NCBI GenBank assembly: GCA_031285505.1
Contig: JAITVZ010000030.1
Coordinates: forward strand, 1 to 36,841
From: Propionibacteriaceae bacterium
Lineage (GTDB): Bacteria > Actinomycetota > Actinomycetes > Propionibacteriales > Propionibacteriaceae
Direction: 5' to 3'
DNA: 36,841 nucleotides
Numbering within the stretch: the first letter of the stretch is position 1; each line of letters begins with the position of its first letter. Below, in pieces: positions 15,703-23,977 of this stretch. The translations under genes were made by a program, and so were the position numbers. A model generated the notes under the pieces. It saw only the letters and a program-made list of their open reading frames with translations. It was not told where the DNA came from and did no database searches.

Positions 15703-18381
15703 ATGACGTCTCGTCCCACCTCGCCCCTGGTCAACGCCACCGGGGCCCCATCGCTGCCCACCGCCACCGGAGCCCCGGCCACTGGCCAGGCCAGCGTGAC
15801 CACTCCAACCACCGGCCAGGCCACTTCGGCCACCGCGACCAGCAGCCCAACCACCGGCCAGCCCAGCGCCAATGCTCCGGCCACCGTGACCGCCTCAAGC
15901 ACCGCAGCCACTGCTTTGACCACCGCGGCCACTGCCTCAAACTCGGTCGCAATCGACGGCTCAGCCGCCAGCCAAAGCGTGGTCGCTGCTGTGAGTGACC
16001 CGATCCCAGCCACGTCGGCTCAGTCGATCGGCGTGCTGACCAGCGGCGGTGACGCACCGGGCATGAACGCCGCTCTGCGCGCCATCATTCGCACTGCTCT
16101 ACAGGCTGATGTCACGCCTTATGCCATTCATGAGGGATATCAGGGCCTGATCGACGCCGATCCGCGCAATCCGGTGACCGATGAGCATATCAAGGCGATG
16201 GCTTGGTCACAGGCCTCGGGCATTCTCAATCGTGGTGGCACCTTCATCGGCACTTTCCGCTCCAAGGCCTTTGAAACCGAAGATGGCATGCTGACTGCGG
16301 CCTGGAATCTGTTGGCTCGCGACATCGATCGGCTGGTGGTGATCGGCGGCGATGGCTCGCTGACCGGTTTGGCCCTGTTCGCCAAGCGCTGGCCTGACAT
16401 GCTGACCAAGCTGGTCGATCAAGGGAAAATCACAGCTGACAAGGCAAAAGCTCATCCACGCCTGATGTTCTCTGGCCTGGTTGGCTCGATTGACAACGAC
16501 TTTGTCGGCACGGATATGACCATCGGTGTCGATTCGGCCTTGCACCGCATCCAGGATGCGATCGATGCCATCGCCTCCACCGCTGCCTCCCATCAACGAT
16601 CGTTCGTCATCGAGGTGATGGGGCGCAACTGCGGCTATCTGGCCTTGGCGTCAGCCGTCTCCGGTGGCTGTGATTACGTGCTGATCCCCGAAGACCCGCC
16701 GGCCATGGGCTGGGAGACCGAGATGATTGAGCAGTTGCAGCGTTCGCGCCAGGCCGGGCGCAAGGATTCGATTGTCATCGTCGCCGAAGGGGCGCGCGAT
16801 CAGCAGGGCCAGCCGATCAGCGCCCAATATGTCTGTGATGTGATCTCTCAGGGGTTGCCGGGCCCAGATGGCGATCCAGAGGAGACCCGCGTCACCATTC
16901 TGGGCCATGTCCAGCGCGGCGGCACCCCCTCGGCCTATGATCGCTGGGCCTCGACCTGGTTGGGTTACACCGCAGCCTGCGCTGTGCTCGATGACGCCTG
17001 GTCAACTGGCTATGTCTTCGGTTTCCGCGGTGAGAAGCTGATCAAACTGGAGTTGCAGCAGGCGGTGGCCGACACCCATTCGGTGCGTCAACTGATCGAC
17101 CAGGGCGATTATGCGGCGGCGATGGCCCTGCGCGGCGACGAGTTCGCCGATTTGAAACGAATCTTCACTGAGCTGACCGCCCCGCCGCGCTCGGTGGCCC
17201 TGCCGGGATCACGTCGCATCGGCATCATGCACGCCGGAGCCCTGTCGCCGGGGATGAACACCGCCGCCAAAACGGCAGTTTGGCAAGCCATCGCCCGCGG
17301 CTACACGCCAATCGGCATCCGCGACGGCTTCGTCGGCCTGGCTGATCGTCCGGTCAGCGACCATGCCGAGTTGACCTGGGCGATGGTCGACGGCTGGAAC
17401 CAGGAGGGTGGGGCGATGCTCGGCACCCGGCGTCATGTGCCGGTCGATCAGGAATTGGAGCGGGTGTCGGCGGCGATTTTGGCCTTGAAGCTCGACGGCA
17501 TCTTGGTGATCGGCGGCGGTGACGCCTATGACGCGGTGGCCCAGTTGGAGCGTCGCCGCGCCGACTACGGTGGTTTCCGACTGCCGCTGGTCTGCGTGCC
17601 GGCCTCGATCGACAACAATCTGCCTGACTCAGCCATGTCGATCGGCTGTGACGGCGCACTCAATGTGGTGGTTGATTGCATCGACAAGACGAAATTGTCG
17701 GCTTCGGCGTCACACCGCTGCTTTGTCGTCGAGACGATGGGTCGCTATTGCGGCTATCTGGCGCTGATGGGCGGTTTTGCTGGTGGCGCCGAGCAGGCCT
17801 ATCTCAACGAGTCAGGCGTCAGTTTGGATGACTTGAGCAATGATATCGCTTGGGCCAAACGCAGCTTCGCCAATCAGCAGCGCAATCTCTTCCTGGCGAT
17901 TCGCAATGAGCAGGCCAGCCCGAATTACAGCACCGAGGTGATCGCCGCTCTGTTCGGCCAAGAGGGTGAAGATTTGTTCGACACCCGCACCTTGACCATC
18001 GGTCACATTCAGCAGGGCGGCGCCCCGACGCCAGCTGACCGGCTCTTGGCGGTGCGATTGACCGACAAGGCCCTGACCAAACTGATCGACTTGATCACTG
18101 GGCCGACCATTGCGCCAGAATCAAGTCAGAGTGCCCTGGATGACGATGACACAGTCCTGGACGATCCGACTGATGGCGTGGGAATCGACGCCCGATACTG
18201 GGTGGTCGGCAGCCGGAAGAATCAGATCAGTTGCTCGCGCTTCTCCAGAGCTCGGGAGCGGATGGATTTGGAGCATCAGCGACCACGCAAGCAGTGGTGG
18301 TTGGGGCTGACTGAGGTGTTCGATTGTCTCAACCGCAATCCGATCGATCTGAGCCCAGCCGGCGGCGCAGCCCAGTCTTAG
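15703..18381 (+). CDS. Tandem-domain 6-phosphofructokinase, eukaryote-like
   Basis: Phosphorylates fructose-6-phosphate in glycolysis. Two phosphofructokinase domains are fused in 892 residues. Domain 1 (about 107-500) has TSGGDAPGMNAALRA, GGDG (215-218, glycine as in ATP-dependent enzymes), SIDND with catalytic Asp264, and MGRNCGYLAL. Domain 2 (about 505-830) has HAGALSPGMNTA, GGGD (604-607) in place of GGDG and SIDNN (635-639), so the second catalytic site is altered, as in the regulatory half of animal and fungal PFK-1. LVGSIDNDFVGTDMTIG is strikingly like the eukaryotic enzyme. About 105 Thr/Ala/Pro/Gly-rich residues with repeated TTGQ precede domain 1; without a better start they appear real. 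Confidence 0.9.
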   Translation: MTSRPTSPLVNATGAPSLPTATGAPATGQASVTTPTTGQATSATATSSPTTGQPSANAPATVTASSTAATALTTAATASNSVAIDGSAASQSVVAAVSDPIPATSAQSIGVLTSGGDAPGMNAALRAIIRTALQADVTPYAIHEGYQGLIDADPRNPVTDEHIKAMAWSQASGILNRGGTFIGTFRSKAFETEDGMLTAAWNLLARDIDRLVVIGGDGSLTGLALFAKRWPDMLTKLVDQGKITADKAKAHPRLMFSGLVGSIDNDFVGTDMTIGVDSALHRIQDAIDAIASTAASHQRSFVIEVMGRNCGYLALASAVSGGCDYVLIPEDPPAMGWETEMIEQLQRSRQAGRKDSIVIVAEGARDQQGQPISAQYVCDVISQGLPGPDGDPEETRVTILGHVQRGGTPSAYDRWASTWLGYTAACAVLDDAWSTGYVFGFRGEKLIKLELQQAVADTHSVRQLIDQGDYAAAMALRGDEFADLKRIFTELTAPPRSVALPGSRRIGIMHAGALSPGMNTAAKTAVWQAIARGYTPIGIRDGFVGLADRPVSDHAELTWAMVDGWNQEGGAMLGTRRHVPVDQELERVSAAILALKLDGILVIGGGDAYDAVAQLERRRADYGGFRLPLVCVPASIDNNLPDSAMSIGCDGALNVVVDCIDKTKLSASASHRCFVVETMGRYCGYLALMGGFAGGAEQAYLNESGVSLDDLSNDIAWAKRSFANQQRNLFLAIRNEQASPNYSTEVIAALFGQEGEDLFDTRTLTIGHIQQGGAPTPADRLLAVRLTDKALTKLIDLITGPTIAPESSQSALDDDDTVLDDPTDGVGIDARYWVVGSRKNQISCSRFSRARERMDLEHQRPRKQWWLGLTEVFDCLNRNPIDLSPAGGAAQS

Positions 18382-18561
18382 GCGAACGCGGCCTGGTCAA
18401 TCCAGACGGTGACACTGAGCACCACCAGACACGGCAGCTACATGGATAACGCTTATCTGGGCAATTGGGCGGCAGCTGGATATGATGGGGTTGGGTGATA
18501 ACTCTGGGATGTGGTCAAGAATCACTGGGGATAGTGATGCTTAATCAAAGGGGAACGGTCG
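18382..18561. other. Intergenic region before the 969-residue gene
   Basis: No gene. TATGAT at 18481-18486 is a possible -10 box. AAAGGGGAA at about 18547-18555 is a clear ribosome binding site for the ATG at 18562. Confidence 0.4.
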
Positions 18562-21471
18562 ATGAGCTGGCAAGTGACATTGCGTCATACCGGAGGGCAG
18601 TCGCCTGCGCCGCGATGGCCAGCTGGCCTCGCTCCAGCCGCTGACCAGCCCCTACGCCAGTTGGCTGACCGCAATTTCGACCAGGCCAGCCAACTGACGG
18701 CTCCAGCCCCAGTCGCTCAGGTTGGCATTGTGCCTCTCGGCGCGACCGCCGATGTCCGCCAGGCGATTGAACGTGTCTTTCCGGGGACTTACTGGAACGG
18801 CCCGACCAGCCAAGGCCTATGGGGCACCTGGTTGTCCGCCAACGGTGCGGTCGAGTTCGCCCTGCGGCGGGCTGGCCAGCACGTCGTCACTGTCACCCTG
18901 CATCTGACTACCGGTGAGGCGATGCTCCCGGCGATCATCAATCTGACAGAGTTGCTCGGCTGCCAAGCGATCGATGAGGCCACCGGCGAAGCCATCACCC
19001 GGGCGTCAATCTCCGTGTCGGGTGAGCGGATCCATCGCTCGGAGCAACGTTGGCGCGAAGAGGCAGCCGGTGACGCCACCATGGCCAAGCTGTATGACAC
19101 CTTCGACGCTGAGCGTCGCCTGGCCGCGGTGTTGGCCCGTCTGGGTGTCACCAGGCCGCGCCGCGCCTCAACCGCTTCGCTGCAGGTGTTTCAGCGCTAC
19201 GCCTGGCGCCGCGGCGTGCCGTTGGCGGTGGTGGAACAACTGGCGGTTTTCTATGACGTCACTGATGGTGTCGACCAGACCGACTGGTCGATCTACAACG
19301 CTGATGATCGCCGCCTGTTCGACCAGTGGCGTCAGCTGCGCTTGTGCTTGGGTCAATGGCGCGGCGCCGATCTGACTTGGGAAAACAAGAGCTTCTGTTT
19401 ACGACCGTCGCCAGCCGGCAGTCCACCGCAGGGTTTTCAGGCTGACTCGTTGGAGGGCTTGCTGCTGCGCTTGGCCGACTGGCGGACGATATCGCGGCCC
19501 GGGCAATCCGCCGGAGCGGCGGAACTGGCGCTTCGGCCCGATGGGGCGTCTGACCGCTTGAGACATATGGCAGCTAACAGTCAGCCTGTCGCACAGCTCA
19601 GCCAGACCAGCGATCAGCCGGTCGAAGACAGCGATGATTGGTCGCGGATGGCCGACCGGTCGGCCGCCGTGGCGGCGGCCCTGCGCTTCGAGCAATCGGT
19701 CGATCCGGAAATTGTCGCCGCCGCAGCTGAGGAACGCCAACGGCGACTGACAGCCGCTGCGATTGACAACCCTTTTCCCCAGGCTCCAGCTGTGTCGATT
19801 GAACAGGCTGAGTTATCGCCGCCGCGGGTTGTTCGGGCGCCAGCTGGTTATGCCGGTGTCGACATGGTTCGAGCAGGCGAAGCAGCAGTCACTCCCAAAC
19901 CCAGACCATTGGCCAACGCACCGACGGGAGAATCAGGAGACTCGCCTGCCAAGGCCGAACCTTTGGACTCGGTCGCTCAAAGCGGCGGCGATGCAGTTTC
20001 ATTGTCGCAGCCGTCGGGCGATGTCGCTGGCGGACTGCCTCCAAGCGCGCCAGAGGCCCGGCCAGTGACGCCGCAACGCCCCAGGGTCGAAGCGCATAGC
20101 TCCTGGCGGCGATCGCCAGCGGCTGATCCGGTGACCGGCGAAACGCACTTCTTCAACGGTGATCAGTCCAGGCGACCAGCGCCAGCCGCCGATGGAACAG
20201 TGGATCAGTCAGTCAGCAATGGCTGGCGACCCAGCTCGCAATACGCCCCAGGAAGCGCTGCCGCGGCAGTCGAGGCGGCCTTGCGGCAACTGACCGATCA
20301 GCGTCAGCACACTCGAGCATCGGGACGTCCGGTGACTGATGGGCCGCTGAGCTCGGCAGAATCCCTGGCGGAATCGGCCAAGCAATGGTCGCCAGTTGGC
20401 GACGGTCGGACGCATGATCAACCGGGGGTGGCTATCGGCCGTGGCTATCGGCCGGGCGAGCACGGGCCGCAGGGCAGTCCCCAATCAGCCGCGCACAACG
20501 GCACTGAATTCAATCCGATGTCCAACGCCTCGCTGGTGGCCGCCATCGACATGGCCACGGATTATCTGATGTCGGTGGCGCAGGCCGAAGCCGCCGACGG
20601 TCGGGCCGAGTGGGTGGCCAGCACTGATTCGACTCCGGTGGTCACCGTGCCAGCGGTGAGCCTTCCTGACCAATCAAGCGGTTTCGCCCCTGGACCGGGG
20701 CCAGTCGGCCCGTATCAGCCGGGGCCGACTGGCTTGGGACATCCAGGATCAGCCGACCTGGTGGTGCCGGCTTGGCCAGATGGTCGAGTTTTTGCCCCTG
20801 ATGGTGTGCGCGACAGCTTCGCCGGGCGAAAGTCACGCCGTTTGGCTCAGCCTCAACCAGTCGATGACGGCTGGAGTGACCCCACGGCCTTGATCGTTGA
20901 ATCATGGCCTGAGCAGGCAGGGGCCGTCGATGTGCGCGATGACGGCTGGGCGGATGCCGATGATCAGCCAATTTCCACTGTGGGCGATGATGGCTCATGG
21001 ACGGGCGGTCAAGTAGCCAATCTGACCGTTGACGACCAGGCAACCCTGTGGTCATCACCGGCTGATCAGCCGATTGACGGATCAGTGGTGGACTTGCCGG
21101 ATGACCTCTTTCGCAGCAACATCATCACCCCCGAGCGTCGCCGCGGTGTGACGGCACAGGCCGAAGAAGCCGAGAGCACCTTGATGCGTTTGATCAATCG
21201 ACAGCGGCTCTTCGGCGATCAGGACCAGGCTTTGGCTGTTGCCGAGAGTGGAGACGAGGTGTCCGCGGAGACCTTGGCCCGGGGGGACGCCCCAACGATC
21301 AGCTCAGACAACAGGCAAGATCAGCCGCGGCAACCGGCTCCGCAGGTCCAGCGGCCGGTCGATCAATCCAGCGATGCTCCGACTGGGGAGAAATGGCATC
21401 TGACGGCGGCCACCCTGCTCGATTGGACCGAAGGCGGCGACGCCAGCTGGACTGAGCCACAAGCAGGGTGA
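18562..21471 (+). CDS. Large, mostly disordered protein of unknown function
   Basis: The product has 969 residues and a strong ribosome binding site. A folded N-terminal part (about 50-150) contains IERVFPGTYWN, LWGTWLSANGAVEFAL, VVTVTLHLTTGEA and a DEATGEAI segment. This follows the pattern of small domains in actinobacterial and other proteins (WG.W......EF.L..., then TGE) that I know from immunity-like proteins; this is from memory. Residues 150-300 look helical and may fold. The remaining 650 or so are Pro, Gln, Asp and Ser rich and low in complexity, with scattered DQP motifs. No signal peptide, membrane helix or cysteines of note. The role is not known. Confidence 0.75.
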   Translation: MSWQVTLRHTGGQSPAPRWPAGLAPAADQPLRQLADRNFDQASQLTAPAPVAQVGIVPLGATADVRQAIERVFPGTYWNGPTSQGLWGTWLSANGAVEFALRRAGQHVVTVTLHLTTGEAMLPAIINLTELLGCQAIDEATGEAITRASISVSGERIHRSEQRWREEAAGDATMAKLYDTFDAERRLAAVLARLGVTRPRRASTASLQVFQRYAWRRGVPLAVVEQLAVFYDVTDGVDQTDWSIYNADDRRLFDQWRQLRLCLGQWRGADLTWENKSFCLRPSPAGSPPQGFQADSLEGLLLRLADWRTISRPGQSAGAAELALRPDGASDRLRHMAANSQPVAQLSQTSDQPVEDSDDWSRMADRSAAVAAALRFEQSVDPEIVAAAAEERQRRLTAAAIDNPFPQAPAVSIEQAELSPPRVVRAPAGYAGVDMVRAGEAAVTPKPRPLANAPTGESGDSPAKAEPLDSVAQSGGDAVSLSQPSGDVAGGLPPSAPEARPVTPQRPRVEAHSSWRRSPAADPVTGETHFFNGDQSRRPAPAADGTVDQSVSNGWRPSSQYAPGSAAAAVEAALRQLTDQRQHTRASGRPVTDGPLSSAESLAESAKQWSPVGDGRTHDQPGVAIGRGYRPGEHGPQGSPQSAAHNGTEFNPMSNASLVAAIDMATDYLMSVAQAEAADGRAEWVASTDSTPVVTVPAVSLPDQSSGFAPGPGPVGPYQPGPTGLGHPGSADLVVPAWPDGRVFAPDGVRDSFAGRKSRRLAQPQPVDDGWSDPTALIVESWPEQAGAVDVRDDGWADADDQPISTVGDDGSWTGGQVANLTVDDQATLWSSPADQPIDGSVVDLPDDLFRSNIITPERRRGVTAQAEEAESTLMRLINRQRLFGDQDQALAVAESGDEVSAETLARGDAPTISSDNRQDQPRQPAPQVQRPVDQSSDAPTGEKWHLTAATLLDWTEGGDASWTEPQAG

Positions 21472-21742
21472 CGTCGGCCTCTTCTCATGCCTCCAAGGCG
21501 GCGGGCCTCAATATCCAGCAGTGCTTTGTTGAGCCGGTGTTGTCATGGGTATGGGTCTGATCGGGGATGATGTCAACCCACCCACGCCACCTCTGCACGG
21601 CTTGAACATCGAAAATGAGGCGCATCAGCGATAGCAGACATGCCGATGTAGCTGCACCGGCGCAGGTCCGCCGTGGTCTGACAAAGCCACCATCGGCAGG
21701 CATGCTGGTGATCCGATCGAGCCAGAGCCAACCCGGCTGGCA
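21472..21742. other. Intergenic region between converging genes
   Basis: About 270 bp between the 969- and 342-residue genes, which converge. No gene, clear hairpin or repeat was recognised. Confidence 0.35.
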
Positions 21743-22771
21743 TCACAACCGGCTCAGCAGCGGATCCGCTTCGATGGTGCCAGGCCACAATGGCGCAGTC
21801 ATCTGCCAAAGACTGTTGCGGTGTTGGCGCAGGCGTTTGACAGTGTCACAACAGCGCCGCCGCAGAGCCACTTCGCTCAGATGCGCCTGCGCGGCCACCT
21901 GGCGGCGCGGTTGGTTGTCGAGGTAGACGGCGGCGACGACATTGAGTGATTGCTGGCTGGCCAGATGCAGTTGTGAGGCTTGCTGGAGCAGTATGGCCCC
22001 ATCGATGACTTCATCCCAGTCGGCCGACGGCTGGGGGGCAATCGGCGATCCGATGACCGGCGGGCGCTCGTCGTTCAAGTCAACTGGCGCCGGCCGATCC
22101 CAGTCCTGATCGTGGCAGAGCTTCTTGGCGTTGAGCAGGATTGTGGCGACCAGGTGCTGGCGGTAGATCGGCAAGCGGCGATCAGCCAAAGTGATCCAGA
22201 CCGCCCCAAGCAGGTCGTCCAAGCTCAACCAGCGATATCGGGCCGTCAGATCGAGCGCCGCCGGCAATAGCAATTGAAGTATCACTCGACCGGCGTGGTG
22301 GAAGCCGCGCTGGTGAGCGTCAATCAGTGCAGTTAGCACTGGATCTTGTTGTCGTCTGGCTTCGGCCAGAAGCTCAGCCAGGGTCGGCGCCTGCCCGCAG
22401 TGCGGTGTCGAAGTCGGCAATGCTGACACCCAGCGGCCGCCGACAGTCGGTGATTGAGTCGCAGGTGCGTTCGGGCCTATATCTGTCATTGTCGCCAGTG
22501 CTTCCACTGTCTTCACCGCCTCCATGGTCGATGGGCCACCCGCTGCATCTGCCACTTCTTCCAGAGGTGACCCGACAAGTGGCGCGGTGAGGACATAAGA
22601 CTTTGCCTGTGCGGTTATTTCCCTGGGTGACGGGTCGGCTGTATCAGCTAGTGGGCGATAGCAAGGAGCCGGCTGGTCGCCCAGTTGCTCCCACTGGCGA
22701 TACCAGGGGGCCGGGTGGTCGCTCAGTTGCTCCCACTCGCGATTGAGTTGGTCGATGACGGCGCTGGACAT
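21743..22771 (-). CDS. Sigma-factor-like protein of unknown function, 342 residues
   Basis: GAGGAGG lies about four bases before the ATG, so the start is well supported. The N-terminal part is disordered and starts with two copies of a 14-residue unit (WEQLSDHPAPWYRQ and WEQLGDQPAPCYRP). From about 135 on it is helical, with YRWLSLDDLLGAVWITLADR and LVATILLNAKKL, then a helix-turn-helix-like end, VAAQAHLSEVALRRRCCDTVKRLRQ. The arrangement resembles degenerate sigma-70 region 2 and region 4 proteins found in Actinomycetota, but no motif is decisive. A DNA-binding role is inference. It is convergent with the 969-residue gene. Confidence 0.7.
   Translation of the reverse strand: MSSAVIDQLNREWEQLSDHPAPWYRQWEQLGDQPAPCYRPLADTADPSPREITAQAKSYVLTAPLVGSPLEEVADAAGGPSTMEAVKTVEALATMTDIGPNAPATQSPTVGGRWVSALPTSTPHCGQAPTLAELLAEARRQQDPVLTALIDAHQRGFHHAGRVILQLLLPAALDLTARYRWLSLDDLLGAVWITLADRRLPIYRQHLVATILLNAKKLCHDQDWDRPAPVDLNDERPPVIGSPIAPQPSADWDEVIDGAILLQQASQLHLASQQSLNVVAAVYLDNQPRRQVAAQAHLSEVALRRRCCDTVKRLRQHRNSLWQMTAPLWPGTIEADPLLSRL
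22655..22738 (-). repeat. 42-bp tandem repeat in the 342-residue gene
   Basis: Two 42-bp units (22655-22696 and 22697-22738) code for two copies of a 14-residue motif, WEQL.D.PAP.YR, near the N-terminus. The unit is a multiple of three, so the frame is kept. Confidence 0.75.
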
Positions 22772-22834
22772 GCTGCCTCCTCAGGGGAATCCTGGGCTGG
22801 TCCGGGCCATCGTCGCAAAGCAGTGTTCAGGTGA

Positions 22835-22868
22835 TGGCTTGGTCAGCCGGGGTGGGTTGACCAAGCCA
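22835..22868. other. Hairpin upstream of the 342-residue gene
   Basis: TGGCTTGGTCA (22835-22845) and TGACCAAGCCA (22858-22868) are a perfect 11-bp inverted repeat with a 12-base loop, 64 bases before the start of the minus-strand gene. It could be an operator or a terminator for transcripts coming from the response regulator gene upstream. Confidence 0.6.
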
Positions 22869-23035
22869 GCTTGCCGAAAGGGTGTTGTCGATTGGCTGGG
22901 CCAGGCGCGGCGTTGACGGCTGGCCGGGGTTTGGGCGTGTTCAGGTGTTGCCCCGACTGTGAGCCAATGGCAAAAACCTGCTGGCAGGGGTTGAAGCTAG
23001 TGTCTAGCAGCGGAAATTGGTTGCGGGGTTGCGGG

Positions 23036-23118
23036 CGGACACGGCGCCTGCCTGTGCTGCCATTGGTTGGCCGACGTTCGGCTCGCCTGCCTGCTCCGCC
23101 TGGCGATCCACCAGCCGC
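23036..23118. repeat. Repeat copy C, intergenic
   Basis: This matches the copy in the cytidylyltransferase gene, most strongly in GCTCGCCTG and CTGGCGATCCACCA. On the minus strand it reads PTNGSTGRRRVRPQ, similar to PTNDNTARRRIRSQ from the copy downstream of parB and STNDNAARRRIRSQ from the copy in the gene. CTAG-containing edges at about 23004 and 23128 may be degraded ends. Confidence 0.65.
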
Positions 23119-23281
23119 GGCCCACTCCTAGATAGTCGAACATGTCAATGCTCAATTGTCATTAGCCACACCCAGCCACGCCCAACGGCACGTAACCAAT
23201 CCCCGGTTTGGGACAGCAGCTACTCACTGCGGCCATGGCCAGGCATTCATAATCGGCCTGCGGCCTGCCGTTTGCCAACCG

Positions 23282-23977
23282 CTAGCGGCTGATCAACCCC
23301 ATGTCATAGGCCAACAGCACCAAGCCGACCCGGTCTCGTGCCTGGAGCTTGGACAACAGCCGGGAGATGTGTGTCTTGACTGTGCCTTCGGCCAGGTGCA
23401 ATGAGGCAGCGATCTCGGCGTTGTTGTTGCCTTGGGCGATCTCCAACAAGACTTCGCGTTCGCGTTCAGTCAGCAGCTTTAGGCGCATATCGGGTTGGCT
23501 GTGATCGATCGGCGTCACCAGGTTGGACAGCAAGCGCCGGGTGGTCGATGGGGCCATGATGGCATCACCGGCAGCGACGGCGCGGATGGCGTCGATCAGT
23601 TCGGTGGCCCGGGCATCTTTCAACAGGAAGCCGGCGGCACCGGCGCGCATCGCCTGATAGACGTACTCATCCAAGTCGAAGGTGGTCAGGATGATGATTT
23701 TGACGGGGATGGATTGCTCCATGATGCGTTGGGTGGTTTGGAGGCCATCAAGCTCCGGCATGCGGATGTCCATCAGCAGGACATCGACTGGTGTTGAGCG
23801 CAAGAGGTTGAGGGCAGCCAGACCATTCTCGGCCTCACCAACAACCACGATGTCGGGTTGGGCGTCGATCATCATCTTGAAACCACTGCGCACCAGCGCT
23901 TGATCATCAACCAGTCCGACGCGGATCGGCCCCTTGTTGGCGGGCTCAGTCAACTCTTCAGTGGGATACGTGCGCAT
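23282..23977 (-). CDS. NarL/LuxR-family response regulator
   Basis: A 231-residue two-component response regulator. The receiver domain (about 17-135) has the acidic DD pair (24-25) and the phosphorylation site Asp70 in VLLMDIRMPELDG. The C-terminal LuxR-type helix-turn-helix (about 165-225) has LTEREREVLLEIAQGNNNAEIA and EGTVKTHISRLLSKL. It acts as a transcription factor when phosphorylated. It overlaps the upstream kinase gene by 28 bp, so the two are co-transcribed and translationally coupled. A stretch of about 16 residues before the receiver is longer than common and could mean a later start. Confidence 0.93.
   Translation of the reverse strand: MRTYPTEELTEPANKGPIRVGLVDDQALVRSGFKMMIDAQPDIVVVGEAENGLAALNLLRSTPVDVLLMDIRMPELDGLQTTQRIMEQSIPVKIIILTTFDLDEYVYQAMRAGAAGFLLKDARATELIDAIRAVAAGDAIMAPSTTRRLLSNLVTPIDHSQPDMRLKLLTEREREVLLEIAQGNNNAEIAASLHLAEGTVKTHISRLLSKLQARDRVGLVLLAYDMGLISR

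Larger units (their letters stand above)
22772..23281. other. Intergenic region holding a repeat copy
   Basis: About 510 bp with no supported gene. It contains a hairpin at 22835-22868 and repeat copy C at 23036-23118. Open frames on the plus strand here are accounted for by the repeat. Confidence 0.55.
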
